In this document: positions 20,542 through 32,172 of the stretch, in pieces
Layout of the letters: every line of letters begins with the position of its first letter
Position numbering within the stretch: the first letter of the stretch is position 1
Source: Vicia villosa
Taxonomy: Eukaryota > Streptophyta > Magnoliopsida > Fabales > Fabaceae
Assembly: GCF_029867415.1 (NCBI RefSeq)
Contig: NC_081185.1
Location: 134,313,753-134,377,752 of the forward strand
Reading direction: 5' to 3'
Length of the DNA stretch: 64,000 nt
Made by a program: the position numbers and the translations under genes
Notes under the pieces: generated by a model
Databases searched by the model: none
What the model was told of the DNA's origin: nothing
The model's input: only the letters and a program-made list of their open reading frames with translations

Positions 20542-23306
20542 TGTGTTGTGAAATTTGACTAAAAATTCATTCATCGTTGATAATTGTTGAAAAATAATTT
20601 GAATCATCACATTATTATATTTGGAGTATTCATCGATCATTATCATGCATCGTAATAAAAAGTCAAAGAAAAGTCAGTATTTCACATGTTGAAGAAATTG
20701 ACTAAAATTTCATTTTTTTTCATTATGAATTTTTGAAAAATAAATTCATGATTATTTGAATTATCGTCATAATATCCATTTAAATTTTATTAATCATTTT
20801 GATGCATCATAAAACAAAAATCAAATTTTTAGAAGGCCCAAAATATCTTTCATTTACTACATCATTATTTCATAGATTTATTGCATTATTATTCACTATT
20901 TAATTAAATAAGCTTCTAGAATGCACTCACACCCTTTCCATCTCATTTTTCTTAATTTCTAAACTATCCTTTTTAGAGTCTATAAATAAATTCATTCTCA
21001 TTTAGAAATTTCACCACCAATCATTAAATAAACTAAGCCAAAACTCTCTTCATTTTTTTCCTTCATTTTCTTTATTCATTTATTCCTTTTTATTGAATAT
21101 GTAGACTCTTATGTTTGTTCTTTATTTAATTCTAGTGCATTTTTATGCTTGCTTTATTTATTTAATACCTTAATCATCACCATTTTGCATGAAAACTCAA
21201 TTAATTTTGAATCCAGAGTTGAAAAGTATTCTTGAACCTCCATAAGAAAAAAATGATTTGTTGTTGTTTAATGGCTCTTATGCTTACTCTTTATTTAATT
21301 ATATTGCATTTTTATTCTTGCTTCATTTATTTAGTATCTTAATCATCACTATTTTGCATGGAAATTCTATTGATTCCATGAAAAAGTGATTAAATGTGAA
21401 TTAATTTTTCATTTTTTCTGTAAATTCTTGTTGTTTATTTAATGATTTTGAGTACAGATCTTTGTTTATGAGATCGAGTAGATGGATTTTCATTATTCAT
21501 TTCTTTAATTCCCTGAAAAAATTAGCAAGTTATGGCCAAATCAATTCAAAAAAGGGTTGTTGCGTTTTTTATTTTGTCGTAAAGTTTTGTTGTTTATTTG
21601 TTGATTTTGAGCTTAAATTCTTGTCCGTGAGACTGAGTAGATGAAATTTCATTATTCATTAGAGACCCCCTCTTTTTACCTCATTTAGTCTAGAGCATTT
21701 TCCTAATTGCACTCCCATTTTGTACCTCATTTTATCATTTGTTTATTTTATTTATTGTTTTTCTTGGTTTTCTTTTTAGAACTAGGACCTTAAGCCCATT
21801 TATTTCTTTTACTCTTTCACACTCTTGTATTGATAATGCATCCCCTTCTTTTTTATTATTTCTTTTATTTTTATTTATTTTATTTTTGTAATTTATTTTA
21901 TTTCCTTTAGTTTTTTATTCTCATTCTCCCCATGTAACCAAATGTATCCCTCTCCCTTGCTTGTACTTTGTTTCACTTTTAATTCTTGCTTTATCTTCGT
22001 TTAGGTAACTTGAATAATCGAATAATGTGATAACTAAAAGCAACCCTTTTCCAAAATAAAAAAACACTCGATCCAACGTCGAGTCTTTTTCAAAATCATA
22101 CGCAAAGGTGAATGCAACGCGAGTGCTCGATCCAACGTCGAGTATCTCTTCCGATTAACTAAAAAACTTTCATAATAAATTTCAAATGGTTGATCCAACG
22201 TCAAGCCGTTTCTTCGCAAAAATCTTTTATAAACAAATAGGATTAAATGGACGAGCTGGAAGAATTTCCTACCTTTTGCTAAATTAATTGGATACAAGAT
22301 GAATACATTGGCCATTCGATTAATTATGATCCGATCAAAACACTTTAATTAAGCGAGTTAAGTTCGAACTCAATAGACAATAAATTAGCGAGCTGGATGA
22401 ATATCCTACGATTCACGAGTATTTGAATACGAGATGAATATCTCGGCCATTTGATTCCCACCCACTATTAAGGAGTTAAAATTAAACTCGTCTAACTCTT
22501 TTCAATAAAACATGATTAAACAGACGAGCTAGAAGAATTTTTAACCTTTCCTCAAGTGTTTGAATACGAGATGAATATCTTGGTCATTTGACACCCATAT
22601 CCTATAACATCAATTTCAACACATTCAAACCTTTTTGTCTTTTGGCTTTTCAATTCAAAACCCTTTTCATAAACAAAAGATGCTTTGTCCATTCCACGAT
22701 AATGCAAACAACATTTCCACATGTGAAGATCAAACGTTTTCCACTCGAATGTGATGATGGGAAGAATCTATGTCGATCCAGATTCAGTCATCCATTCTTG
22801 AAGTAATGCAAATGTTTAATTGTCAATGTTTTGGGCAACAATATTTTCCGTTCAAAGACGACTTAAGAATCTTTCACTAAAATGAACCAACCTACCGAAA
22901 TTTTCTACCTAGAACTACGTAGCCTTGAGTTCTCCATCGCACATGGAGATACGTAGGAGAGAAACCCAAAGTCTCATCAGGCACAATAATAACAAAAAAA
23001 TCCAAAAACCATTTCTTTCTCTTTTCTCGATTAATAATTAGAAGAATACAAACATCACACTAACACTCATTCGTTAGACTAACTAAATGGGTCCCGCTAC
23101 GTACAACAGATATGAGGGGTGCTAACACCTTCCCCTTGCATAACTCACTCCTGAACCTGCTCTTGATTGCGATGACCATCTTATCCTTTGTTCTTTCGTG
23201 GGGTTTATCGATATTTTTCCTTTCCCTTTGAAATAAATAAATTTCAGTGGCGACTCTGTTGTATTTCGAGCGTGTGATGCGTTCGAGTATTTTTCGCATC
23301 GCGACA
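20542..23306 (+). mobile_element. LTR-type insertion in the LINE (probable Tat/Ogre-like LTR)
   Basis: Separates the LINE endonuclease relic from its reverse transcriptase. No retroviral-type proteins can be read. It carries hallmarks shared with the other long LTRs in the window: ACTACGTAG...GATACGTAGG near 22914, GGTGCTAACACCTTCCCCTTG near 23116, CAGTGGCGACTCTG near 23246, and a terminal CGCATCGCGACA. A starting TG lies at 20542 or 20546, but no target duplication was found. About 80 codons of the LINE seem to be missing at the junction. Confidence 0.6.
22060..22610. repeat. Diverged internal repeats of the LTR-type insertion
   Basis: CTCGATCCAACGTCGAG occurs at about 22068 and 22126, with a changed copy near 22190. 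Then a ~130 bp module recurs three times (about 22245, 22390, 22520). Each module has GACGAGCTGGAAGAAT, later GAATACGAGATGAATATCT, and a GGCCATTTGA-like word. It is non-coding. Confidence 0.7.
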
Positions 23307-23309
23307 ACT

Positions 23310-24660
23310 ACCAATAAAGAGGAAGAGATTCAAGAGGTCATAGTCATTTTCTACAAGGAGCAATTTTAAACCAGAAATACCATAACTACTGAAGAATGCT
23401 TTAGATATCACCTCATTACAATGAAAAAGGATATGAAAAGGGAACTTGAGAGACCTTTTATTCAAGAAGAAGTTTATCTAGCCATAAAGAATCTCAAAAG
23501 CAATGCCTCCCCTGGCCCGGATTGCATTCAGCCAGCTTCTACCACCACTACTGGCATGTGGTTGGGGAAGACACGACACAAGCTATCCTTAACATTCTCA
23601 ACAATAATGAAACCCAAAGAAACTTAACCATACCATTATTAGCCTTATCCCTAAAATAAAAAACCTTGTTAAATCTTTAAAATTTAGACCTATAGTCCTT
23701 TTTAATGTTATCATGAAAGTCATCACTAAGACCCTTGCTAACAGAATACAACCAATTCTACCTCGCATTATCAGTGCTAATAAAAGTGCCTTTGTCCAAC
23801 AATGACTGATATGTGATAACACAATAATAGCCTCCAAGATATTTAACTACATTCAGAAAATGACAAATAACAAGAATGGACATGTTGGCATCAAGTTGGA
23901 CATGGAGAAAGCCTATGAAAGGATGGAGTGAAACTTTACATAAAAAACCTTAAGCACTATAGGATTCCCTTCCAAAATCACCAACATAATTATGAATTGC
24001 ATAAAAACGGTTACTTTATATATTCTTATCAATGGCTACCATATAGAAACAATCCTACGAGATAATTAGACAGGGAGATCCCCTATCCCCCTACATCTTT
24101 ATTCTTTGTGCTGATATCTTTTCTAGTCTTATATATAATGAACAAAAGGAAAAAGAGTTTACAGTAATAAAAATGGCTAAGACAACTCTAAATATAATGC
24201 ATCTTTTCTTTGTAGATGACAACTTAATAATTTGCAGAGCTGGGGAGAAAGAGGAAAAAAAGCTCCTAAGCATAATCAATACCTACCAGGAGAACTCAAG
24301 ACAAAAGATAAACATAGGAAAATTGAAATAATGTTTAGCAGAAGTACTCATCATAGCAAGAAGGCCTTCTTTCAACAAACTTTAAGCATCCCAGCTATGA
24401 CTAAAATCAAAACCTATCTGAAGCTGCCTACCCAGGTTGGCAACTCTAGAAATCTTAGCTTCAGCTACATTTTAGATAGAGTCAGGAAGAAAAGCAATGA
24501 ATGGAAAGACATCAAACTATCCTATGATGGAAGAGATATTCTCCTAAAAGCGGTTTTACAAGCCATACTTACTTATATAATGATCTTTTTCTTTCTTCCA
24601 AAAGGCCTTTGTCATAATATAAAAAGTTTGACAACTAACTATTGGCGGGAAAAATAAGAA
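23310..24660 (+). pseudogene. LINE ORF2 reverse transcriptase relic
   Basis: Frames spell EEEIQEVIVIFYKEQF, then LERPFIQEEVYLAIKNLKSN followed by ASPGPD. Next come FRPIVLFNVIMKVITKTLAN and HVGIKLDMEKAYERMEW, the catalytic block FFVDDNLIICRAG at 24206..24244, and QENSRQKINIGK. Frameshifts and stops are frequent (for example a stop after FVQQ). The active-site FADD of relatives reads FVDD. The order and spacing are those of plant L1 reverse transcriptases. Confidence 0.8.
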
Positions 24661-25760
24661 GATCCAATGGACTAATTGGAAAACTTTGTGTACTTATAAG
24701 CAATAAGGTGGGTTATGATTTAGAACCATTCATGAGTTTAATAAAGCACTTCTGACTAAGCAAGTACGGAGACTTCACACTAATCCTAATGCCATAGTGG
24801 CTAGAGTCCTCAAAGGCAAGTATTACCCCAATACAGACATTATTAAGGCTAAAAAGGGTTTAAGATCTAATTCCTTTGGAGAAGCATACATAGCAACATA
24901 TAATATATACGAAAAGGAAGATGTTTGCATATAGGTAGTGGCAGATATGTTAATATATGGGAAGATAACTAGATTCTTGATCTATTTGGTTTAAAATCTT
25001 GACGCAAAAACCCTTGGAAACAAGTGTTAATGGAGTTAGGGACCTGGTGGATGAGGAAAAACTGATTGGAACATCAAAACTATAAACAAAACCTTTAACA
25101 CTAGAGACAAAGAGTCAATCCTTAGTATCACTCGCTACAACTTGGAGGAAGAGGATTTGATAGGGTGGATGACCAAGAAAGATGGCCACTAAAATGTCGA
25201 ATCTGGATATTATTGCATAACTAAATGGAACAAGAATAATAATATAGAGAGCTCTGATAGAAACAGAGAGACAAAAATATGGCAGAAAGTTTGGAATAGA
25301 AATGTCACCCCTAGGCAAAAGTATCTTATATGAAGGCTTCTAAGAAACATAATACCTACAAGAGACAACCTAAATACTAGGGGGTAACTAGGACATTTTT
25401 TCCCAGATACAACTCTAAGATTGGGACTACATATCACTGTTTCATGGGTTCCAGATGGGCTAGACAAATCTGGTTTGGCTCTTAACTGAAAATGAAGTTT
25501 TTGATAAAAGGAACAAACTACTTCATAGAATGGACAAAAAATAAAATTCTAACTATGCAAAAAAGCATACTCAACATATTCATAATCTTGACGGATATAA
25601 TATGGATAACCAGAAAAATACTTATCTATGAGAACAAAGACACACCTGTGATAGAGGCGATGAAACAAGTTATGGGTAATAGCAGCAGATATCCAACAAG
25701 CTAAGTGCACCAAAGAGCAACAAGATTCTAGGACAAATTGCAATATTAACAATCAAATCT
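24660..25760 (+). pseudogene. LINE ORF2 C-terminal relic (post-RT, zf-RVT, RNase H region)
   Basis: Reads FRTIHEFNKALLTKQVRRLH followed by TNPNAIVARVLKGKYYPNTD, a hallmark of the L1 region after the polymerase. A decayed zf-RVT-like part (IWQKVWNRNVTPRQKYL) and poorly preserved RNase H-region frames follow. Multiple stops. No poly(A) tail could be assigned with confidence. Confidence 0.65.
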
Positions 25761-26158
25761 CCCAAATTATACACAAAGAGAAATATGAATGAGAGAGAGA
25801 AGAACTAGAGCAGGAATGCTAACCAAATATTTTTTTTATTAATCTTTCAAAAAAAAGAATTTTCCTATAAAATTTATTTTATTTTTTAAATAAAATAATT
25901 TATATTATTATTAAAGTTGTATGTGACATATGGACACTATCAAGTTAATGACATGTCATAAAATAAATTGTCAACTACTCAAATATGAAGAGAGACAAAA
26001 AAAAAAACATAAAATGTTAAATAGAAAACTAAAAAGCTAGAGTTATTTTAGAATAAATGAAAAGATTAAGAAAAATCAAAATAGAGGGACCTTGAAAGTA
26101 CATTGTTCACGTTAATGAAAAATATAATTATATATATAATTCATTAATGATCTTAAGA
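25761..26158. other. AT-rich spacer
   Basis: No gene or clear transposon terminus seen. Confidence 0.4.
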
Positions 26159-27022
26159 CTTTGTTTGCGAGTTTGGAGGGAAAGGAAGGGGAGGACTTTG
26201 AAAATTATGAAGGATTGAGTGAAAAGAATAAAAAGATTTTGGGTATGAGGGTTTTGGAGAGTTTGATTTTATTTATAACACCAAAAACTTTCTAAAATGG
26301 GAAAACTAAAAAATTGTATTGAATGAGAGTTTTGGTAGGGATAGCAACGAGTAGGGTCGGGTGCGGGTTTGACACTACCCAAACCCGCATCCGAAATCAC
26401 CACCCGAACCCGAACCTAAACTCAAAGGTTATTCGGCTGGTAAAATAACACTCACGCCCACATCCGTTGAGTTTGGGTTTTTCCACCCGAACCCAAACCC
26501 ACAGTAAAACACACAAAATACAACAACAACATTGAAATTTTCCATCAATTCAAACGGGTAGAAAAACGCCGTAAAATTAAAATATATTTAGGGGCATAAA
26601 ATACAACAGCAACAACATTAAAACACTACGTAGAATTATATATATTTAGGGGTACTTATGTAATTTCAGGTATAAGCGGGTGTGGTTTCAGGTGCGGATT
26701 TTACACTACCAAAACCCACACCCGAACCCGAACCCAGTCAACTCGGGTTTTCATATGTTGAGTCGGATTCAAGTGCGGGTGGGTCCCGCGAGTTTGAGTC
26801 TGCTTGCCATCCCTAGATTTTGAAGGGCTTACATAAATTTTCCAAATATCTTTTAGGTTGTTATAGTATTCTGAAAATTAAATATAGAGTAATGATAATG
26901 ACTCTTTTATTATTCTAAACAAAATTATTTTTTCAAAAAATGTCAAATATTTTTGTATATTTTTTTAAAATTTCATTTTTGGAAGCCTTCCCCTCTCCTC
27001 CCCTGCAAACTCACAAACAAAG
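26159..27022. mobile_element. MITE with CTTTGTTTG termini, carrying a nested element
   Basis: The left end CTTTGTTTGCGAGTTTGGAGGG and the right end (read on the minus strand) CTTTGTTTGTGAGTTTGCAGGG agree at about 20 of 22 positions, and purine-rich GGGGAGG words follow in both. The element is interrupted at 26336..26815 by a second element. No clean target duplication was found. Confidence 0.75.
26336..26815. mobile_element. Non-autonomous hAT-like element with TAGGGAT termini, nested
   Basis: Starts TAGGGATAGCAA and ends TTGCCATCCCTA (inverted repeats). The subterminal regions are rich in CCCGAACCC and GGGTTCGGGT words, as in the larger hAT element at 36991..39105. Flanking 8-mers are similar but not identical. 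Confidence 0.65.
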
Positions 27023-27900
27023 CATAGAGATCTATTCATTATGAAATTAGGAATAAATAACATATGGAATCAATAACCAATCATACCGTATATTAGATTT
27101 CAACAGCAAATTAATTTAAGGGTATGTTTGAATTGATGGAATATGATGGAATTGAGCGGAATGACAAATTTGCTCTATTCCATCATGAATTATTCAAACA
27201 ATGGAATGACATATTTATTCCATTCCGCTGTGTTCCACTCTATTCCATCCCGCTCCACTTCATTCCATTCCGTTCTTTTAGTCTCATCTCTAATATAATT
27301 TTATTATCTATTAAATCTAACAGTAGATAATTTTAGTTTTTAGTATAGATATTCAACCAAGTAAATTGGACTCCTTTGTTCAACTGAATATAAAATTAAA
27401 GTCAATAAAATTATCGTTCTTTGAGTTCGACACTCAATAGTTTCTACCACCGTATTTTAAACTAACAATGATTTAGTAATACTTTATAAAATCAAAATAA
27501 ATATCCATAGATGTCTAAGTACTTTTGTTATCCCTTATCTTATATTTTACACATTTAGCCGAAAAGGAACTATCTTCATTTCTCTAGTATTGCTGCCTTG
27601 ATTTTCCTGAGACATTAGATAGAAACATTTTTAAGCAGCTAATGTAGGTTCTTGCATAAAGGCTTTGTTCTGCAAGCCATTTTAAACTAGTTGATTATTA
27701 AAGATTTGGAATCTAGAGGTTTTTTTATTTTTATTATTCAATGGCTAATGTTTACTATTTCAAATTAGATGAGTTGCAATGCCAAGCTTTTCATGTCCTC
27801 TCATCACATTCTACAAGTTGAATAGATGTGTGTTTGTACTATTTAGTACATTAGGTGTTGTCACTGAAAATGACTTTGTGCTTTCATGAGATTTAGATGC
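27023..27900. other. Spacer with GGAATG-rich inverted words, no gene seen
   Basis: Around 27135..27280, words such as GATGGAATATGATGG and ATTCCATTCCG face each other and suggest a small decayed MITE, without convincing ends. The rest is AT-rich. Confidence 0.35.
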
Positions 27901-28430
27901 CTAAGAAAGAACTTGGAGAAATGCTATAACAGGACTTGAAATAAGAGGTGTAAAAGTGAGAACTTTAAATACATCATTGTTCAATTTATAAGGTCCATCG
28001 TCAAAGAAAAAAACACCATTTGAACAAGTTGAAGAGCTTAAGCAAATTGAAAATTTATTTTTCAAGCTCAAAGTTGATGAAAATTGTGAAGGAAATGAAA
28101 CTTTTGTTACACCTTTAGCAAGACCATTTTGTACAACTTTTGAACCACAAATGAAGAGAAAGTTAGGAACAGAAACAACTCTACTGGAATACAATCCATT
28201 TGTGGATTTAATTGAAACTACATAATGAATGTCACCGTATATGGACACACGTGTTATTGTTACTTGGTGAATAACAAAATATTTTTTCACCGCTACAACC
28301 ATGTGAACCCAAGAGTGAGCATTGAGATGAGGAGCAAAGGGTTGATTTTGGGATGGATGAGACATAGTTTCCCTTTTCACACTTTAATTTACCCAAAAGT
28401 AACCACCACCAAGATAAAGAGTTAGTTACT
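27901..28430 (-). pseudogene. Basic 7S globulin / EDGP-like (TAXI-type aspartic protease-like) pseudogene fragment
   Basis: On the minus strand the best frame reads VSIYGDIHYVVSIKSTNG, VVSVPNFLFICGSKVVQNGL, AKGVTKVSFPSQFSST, then KFSICLSSSTCSNGVFFF, and ends SPVIAFLQVLS. These are landmark blocks of basic 7S globulins and extracellular dermal glycoproteins, secreted xylanase-inhibitor-like proteins. In another frame upstream come YVSSIPKSTLCSSSQCSLL and CSGEKIFCYSPSNNNTC, so there is at least one frameshift. Relative to the family, the GMAGLGR segment after AKGVT is missing. Only about a third of a ~430-residue protein is present, with no signal peptide. Confidence 0.8.
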
Positions 28431-28800
28431 TAGTTTGATGGGGACAAATGGTGTTCTTTGTTTGATTTAAGTTATGTATTGAGGTGTAGAGGAAGAAACG
28501 TGTTTTGTGATGAGGAGAGAGAGTGCTTTTGGTCGGAAAGAGGTTTGAGTTATGGAAAAGGGAGATGATGAAAGAGAGTAATTAATGATATAAAGATAAA
28601 GAGTTAAGGCGAGAGAGCCATTGGAAAAAAAATTAAAGTTCAAGAAATCTCACAAGAAGTTAAGAAAATTTACTTAGTCTAGGATGACAATGATATGAAA
28701 TTTTTGGATGAGAAAAAAAATCAAACATCATGGAAAATCACGAAGAAGATGGTAACTTCAAGAAATAAAATAAAAAAAACTAAATACAAACATTTTGTCT
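28431..28800. other. Spacer upstream of the globulin-like pseudogene
   Basis: Purine-rich, no features supported. Confidence 0.3.
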
Positions 28801-28809
28801 CTATTTATA

Positions 28810-28980
28810 GGGTTAATAGTAGTTTACCCCCTGTAATATAAGTGTGTTTTGGTTTACCCTCCCACTGTTGCCAAAGGCAAGTTTTGGCAACGGTTTTTTT
28901 GAAAAAACCGTTGCCAAAAGGTAGAGAGGGGGAAAAGTAAAATTCACTAACATTACAGGAGAGAGAATTACTATTAACCC
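28810..28980. mobile_element. Mutator-like MITE with central 18 bp perfect inverted repeat
   Basis: Starts GGGTTAATAGTAGTTT and ends ATTACTATTAACCC. The 9 bp CTATTTATA flanks both sides (28801..28809, 28981..28989). The centre holds TTTTGGCAACGGTTTTTT, a short spacer, and its exact complement. The 9 bp duplication points to Mutator-type insertion. Confidence 0.85.
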
Positions 28981-29089
28981 CTATTTATAAAACTACTATT
29001 TCTTTTCTTCAAATAGAATAAAAAATTTATTGAAAGAAATAGAAAGTCTTAAAGAAAAATAAAGTCACTACTAAAAAACACATGTTAAT

Positions 29090-30991
29090 TACCTGATACG
29101 TCCTGCTCCGCAAGTGCACAAAAATATTGTGGTAATATAAAAAATGTCGAACTCACAAAGACCAATAATCAAACATATAATTATGGGAAAAGCTAATATG
29201 TGCCCCAAGGGCACAAGTTAATGAATTATTTATAGTAATATTTTCTTGAAATGTGTGCATTCAATGTATCGAAATTTTAAATATGACTTTATTGCATTTA
29301 ATTACATTTAACATTTTCTAATTATAATATCCTTAACATGTGCCCTTAGGGCACATGTTAGCATGACCCTATAATTATCTATTGTTACTATGTTTAGATA
29401 AGATGAAGGGATTATTAATTGTTTAAGAAAGGAAAAAGAAAACTAATTAATTTTAAAATTAATTGAGAATGGGATACCAGAACATGGTTCTTATCGACCG
29501 TTGGTGCTCTGGACACTGTTAAATTATACTTCATACAAGACAATATTTTTTTCAAGGAAAAAGAATTAATTTTTAAGGATCTCTTTGTTTTCACATAGCC
29601 GAAATCGAGTTAAACTTATACTCTATTTTGTCTGCTTTTGCGATAATATATGTTACAGTGCAAATATTCTTTTTGGAAATTAATTATTTTTAATTAATTG
29701 AAAAGTTATTTGAGGGAGAAAAATTAGTTTAAAGGTGCTGTCAGCGTTCGCTCGCAGTGTATCGAGTTTTAAGCGCATAAACATCCACTTTCGCGCGTCC
29801 GATTATGTCTTTAAAACCACTACTTTTTAAAAGATAATTTTTCCTAATCTATTAATAAAGTGTTTTCATAGTTTTATTAATCGAAAATTGATTTAATTCC
29901 TTAAGTTAGATATCCGTTTGCTCTTTTGAATCTGAACTAATATCTCTATGATATTGTTTTCACAGTACTTTTAGAGTTCAAAACTGAAATTAAAATCAAA
30001 CCAAAAACAATCCCATATTAAATATAATTTCAATGATTAATTAGAACACCGTCAGCACGACGGTTCTCATATTCTTGTAATGCGGAATTAGCTAGACATG
30101 GTAAAGTTTAAACAAAAATAGTAAGATATAATTAATTCATTCATAGATATGTTGCTTATAATAATATATAATAATAGAAAAGGCACATGCATGTAGTATG
30201 AAGGAAAAACAGTAAATATTGAAAGTAATACAAAACCTGCAACTAATATGTGAAAGAAGAGATAACAGATTCCAGCTGGTACATAAAATTCTGGAAATAA
30301 ATTCCAGAAAAATTATTCCGAAAAAATAAGGTGCAAACAATTTGAATACAAAATGGAAATTATGAAATTTGAATTCTAACTTGCAGCAGTTCCTCAGTGT
30401 GAGAAATTAACTAAATACCAAAGTGAAATTTATGCTTAAAATTAACTCTAAACATCTTGCACTCTGAAAACTAAATTCTAAGGCCCTATTATATAGTGTT
30501 ACAACTGGTACCTGGTGCTTGAAATCGTGTAGGAGAAAGTGGAGAAAAATATGGAAGCGTTGCAATTTTTCATCATTTAAGGTCAATGGCGGACGCCATG
30601 GCCCATGGAAAACTGTCTCTCATGATTTGATTGGACTCATGGGCTGGAACGTGTGTAAGTGGCCTTTTTTGGGCTTTTGAGATTCATAGCGGACGCCATG
30701 CTCATGGCAAGCTTCCTGCCATGAGTTCCAACCTCATCTTCCCTCGTTTTCCTTTTCTTTGTCTTTTCTGATGGCGCCCTTGCTACCACGTCATGGCAAG
30801 CGCCATGGAGAACGCTATGACAATAAAATCTTGGTATTTTCTTCTATTTTTTGCCGTTTTATCACGTTTTCTTGCATGGAAAGCTCTTACCTGTTAAATA
30901 CTTGAAATAAACACAAAATACCATTATAACACAGTAAAAGGATACATAATAACATAAAATGCCACGTGAATCGAGTTGGAAAAGTGATATG
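29090..30991. other. Repeat-derived DNA hosting the MITE and second solo LTR
   Basis: Contains CTGCTCCGCAAGTGCACAAA near 29103 and GCCATGG-rich stretches at 30590..30800, both common in plant retroelement non-coding DNA. No protein frame is supported. The sequence continues past the solo LTR at 33992 (TTTTGTGGTTGTCAAACTCC). Confidence 0.4.
29185..29369. mobile_element. Mutator-like MITE, copy B (inverse of 12237..12418)
   Basis: Starts GGGAAAAGCTAATATGTGCCC and ends with the complement of GGGTCATGCTAACATGTGCCC. TATAATTAT flanks both sides (29176..29184, 29370..29378). Aligned to copy A in reverse orientation, the two agree over nearly their whole length, with small differences. Confidence 0.88.
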
Positions 30992-32094
30992 TGTAGCAAC
31001 CTGCCCTAAAAATTAAATTTATTTAGAGTCGTCACCTATCCTACCAGGGCGAATAGGAAACCCCTCGAAGTTATAGAGATCGAGGTAAGATACTATATTC
31101 AGGTCGAGGGAAGGTGTTAGGCACCCTCAACCCTTTCCTAAGGTTTGCATTATAAGGTTAAGGTTTATGGCTAAAATAAAGAAAGGTGACAGAAAGTTAA
31201 TAGGGTTAAAGGTAAATATTTGAACAATGATTAGAGTTTGGAGGAGGGGGACTCGCCTTGTTGCCAAGTGCCTACGTATCTCCTTAGGGAGAATCAGAGT
31301 CAACGTAGTTCGGGAAAAGGGTTGTACGCCTTAGAATTTGATATGAAGTGGTTTGAAGACTTTTTGAATTGCCTTATCGTAGTTATGATAATCCATAGTT
31401 TGATATTCGTGGTTTTGAAAAAAAGTGTTTTAAGATTTGGCGTACAACCCTGATTTAGTATACCCTATTAATCGCAATGATCAATAGGTTTGATCACCAT
31501 CATTAATAGATTAGTAAGGTATTGTTACAAATTCTAATCGATAGGTTCGATTATTACTAATAACAAATAAAATGTATTTTTTAGAATTTATTATTTAATT
31601 GCTATCATTATCCCTCGTAATCGATAGATTCGATTATAAATAATAATGAATTTTTAGAGAAAAATTGACTAATCATCGCAACCAATAAGATGGTTGAAAC
31701 CCTTTAGCCAAATAAAACTTATTTTTATTTTAATTAAATCAAATATTCAAGAAATCGATTATTACCCATCACGATTAATAGATTTAATCGGAACGAATAA
31801 TAAATTAACTTTTAACATTTATAATATTTTAACTTAATAAAAAGGATTTTAGATTTATAAATACCTAATTATTAAAAGGTTAATTAAATTAATATTTGAG
31901 TAATTAAAAATAAAATAATAAAACTTAAGGGTTTTTATTCAATGTGGCAGTTTTGAGGGCTTATGGTATAGGGAACAGATCTGGGGCGTTTGATCTAACT
32001 TAGTGAGAATTCTAGGGTCAGATCATGAGGGTGCATGGTGAATCATATGGTTGCGCAGCATGTAATCAGAGATTGAAATTTCAGAAAAAATATT

Positions 32095-32172
32095 TGTGGG
32101 AGTGGGGGATCGAACCCACACCCCCAGACTCAACCAACGCCCTTGCCAACCCAACTATGGTGCTCACGCGTT
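32095..32172 (-). repeat. tRNA-like A/B-box segment within the solo LTR
   Basis: On the minus strand, GGGTTGGCAAGGGCG resembles an A box. GTGGGTTCGATCCCCCAC about 30 nt further contains a near-consensus B box (GGTTCGATCCC). Arms do not fold into a standard cloverleaf, so it is not called as a tRNA gene. Confidence 0.4.

Larger units (their letters stand above)
17740..25760 (+). mobile_element. Decayed L1-type LINE, about 8 kb including nested insertions
   Basis: An ORF1 relic (DUF4283-like with a zinc-knuckle-like segment), an endonuclease start, reverse transcriptase, zf-RVT-like and RNase H-region fragments occur in the expected order on the plus strand. It is broken by stops and frameshifts throughout. 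Nested within it are a Stowaway-like MITE (18386..18647), CT/CA microsatellites (19573..19656) and an LTR-type insertion (about 20542..23306). Exact ends and a target duplication could not be fixed. Confidence 0.8.

Noticed and set aside
27118..27300. Small MITE with GGAATG-rich arms
   Set aside because: Arms pair poorly and no termini or target duplication are visible.
29066..29090. CACTACTAAAAAACACATG as a CACTA terminus
   Set aside because: No subterminal repeats or opposite terminus follow; likely chance.
32100..32172. A true tRNA gene
   Set aside because: Only A- and B-box resemblance; acceptor, D and anticodon arms do not form.
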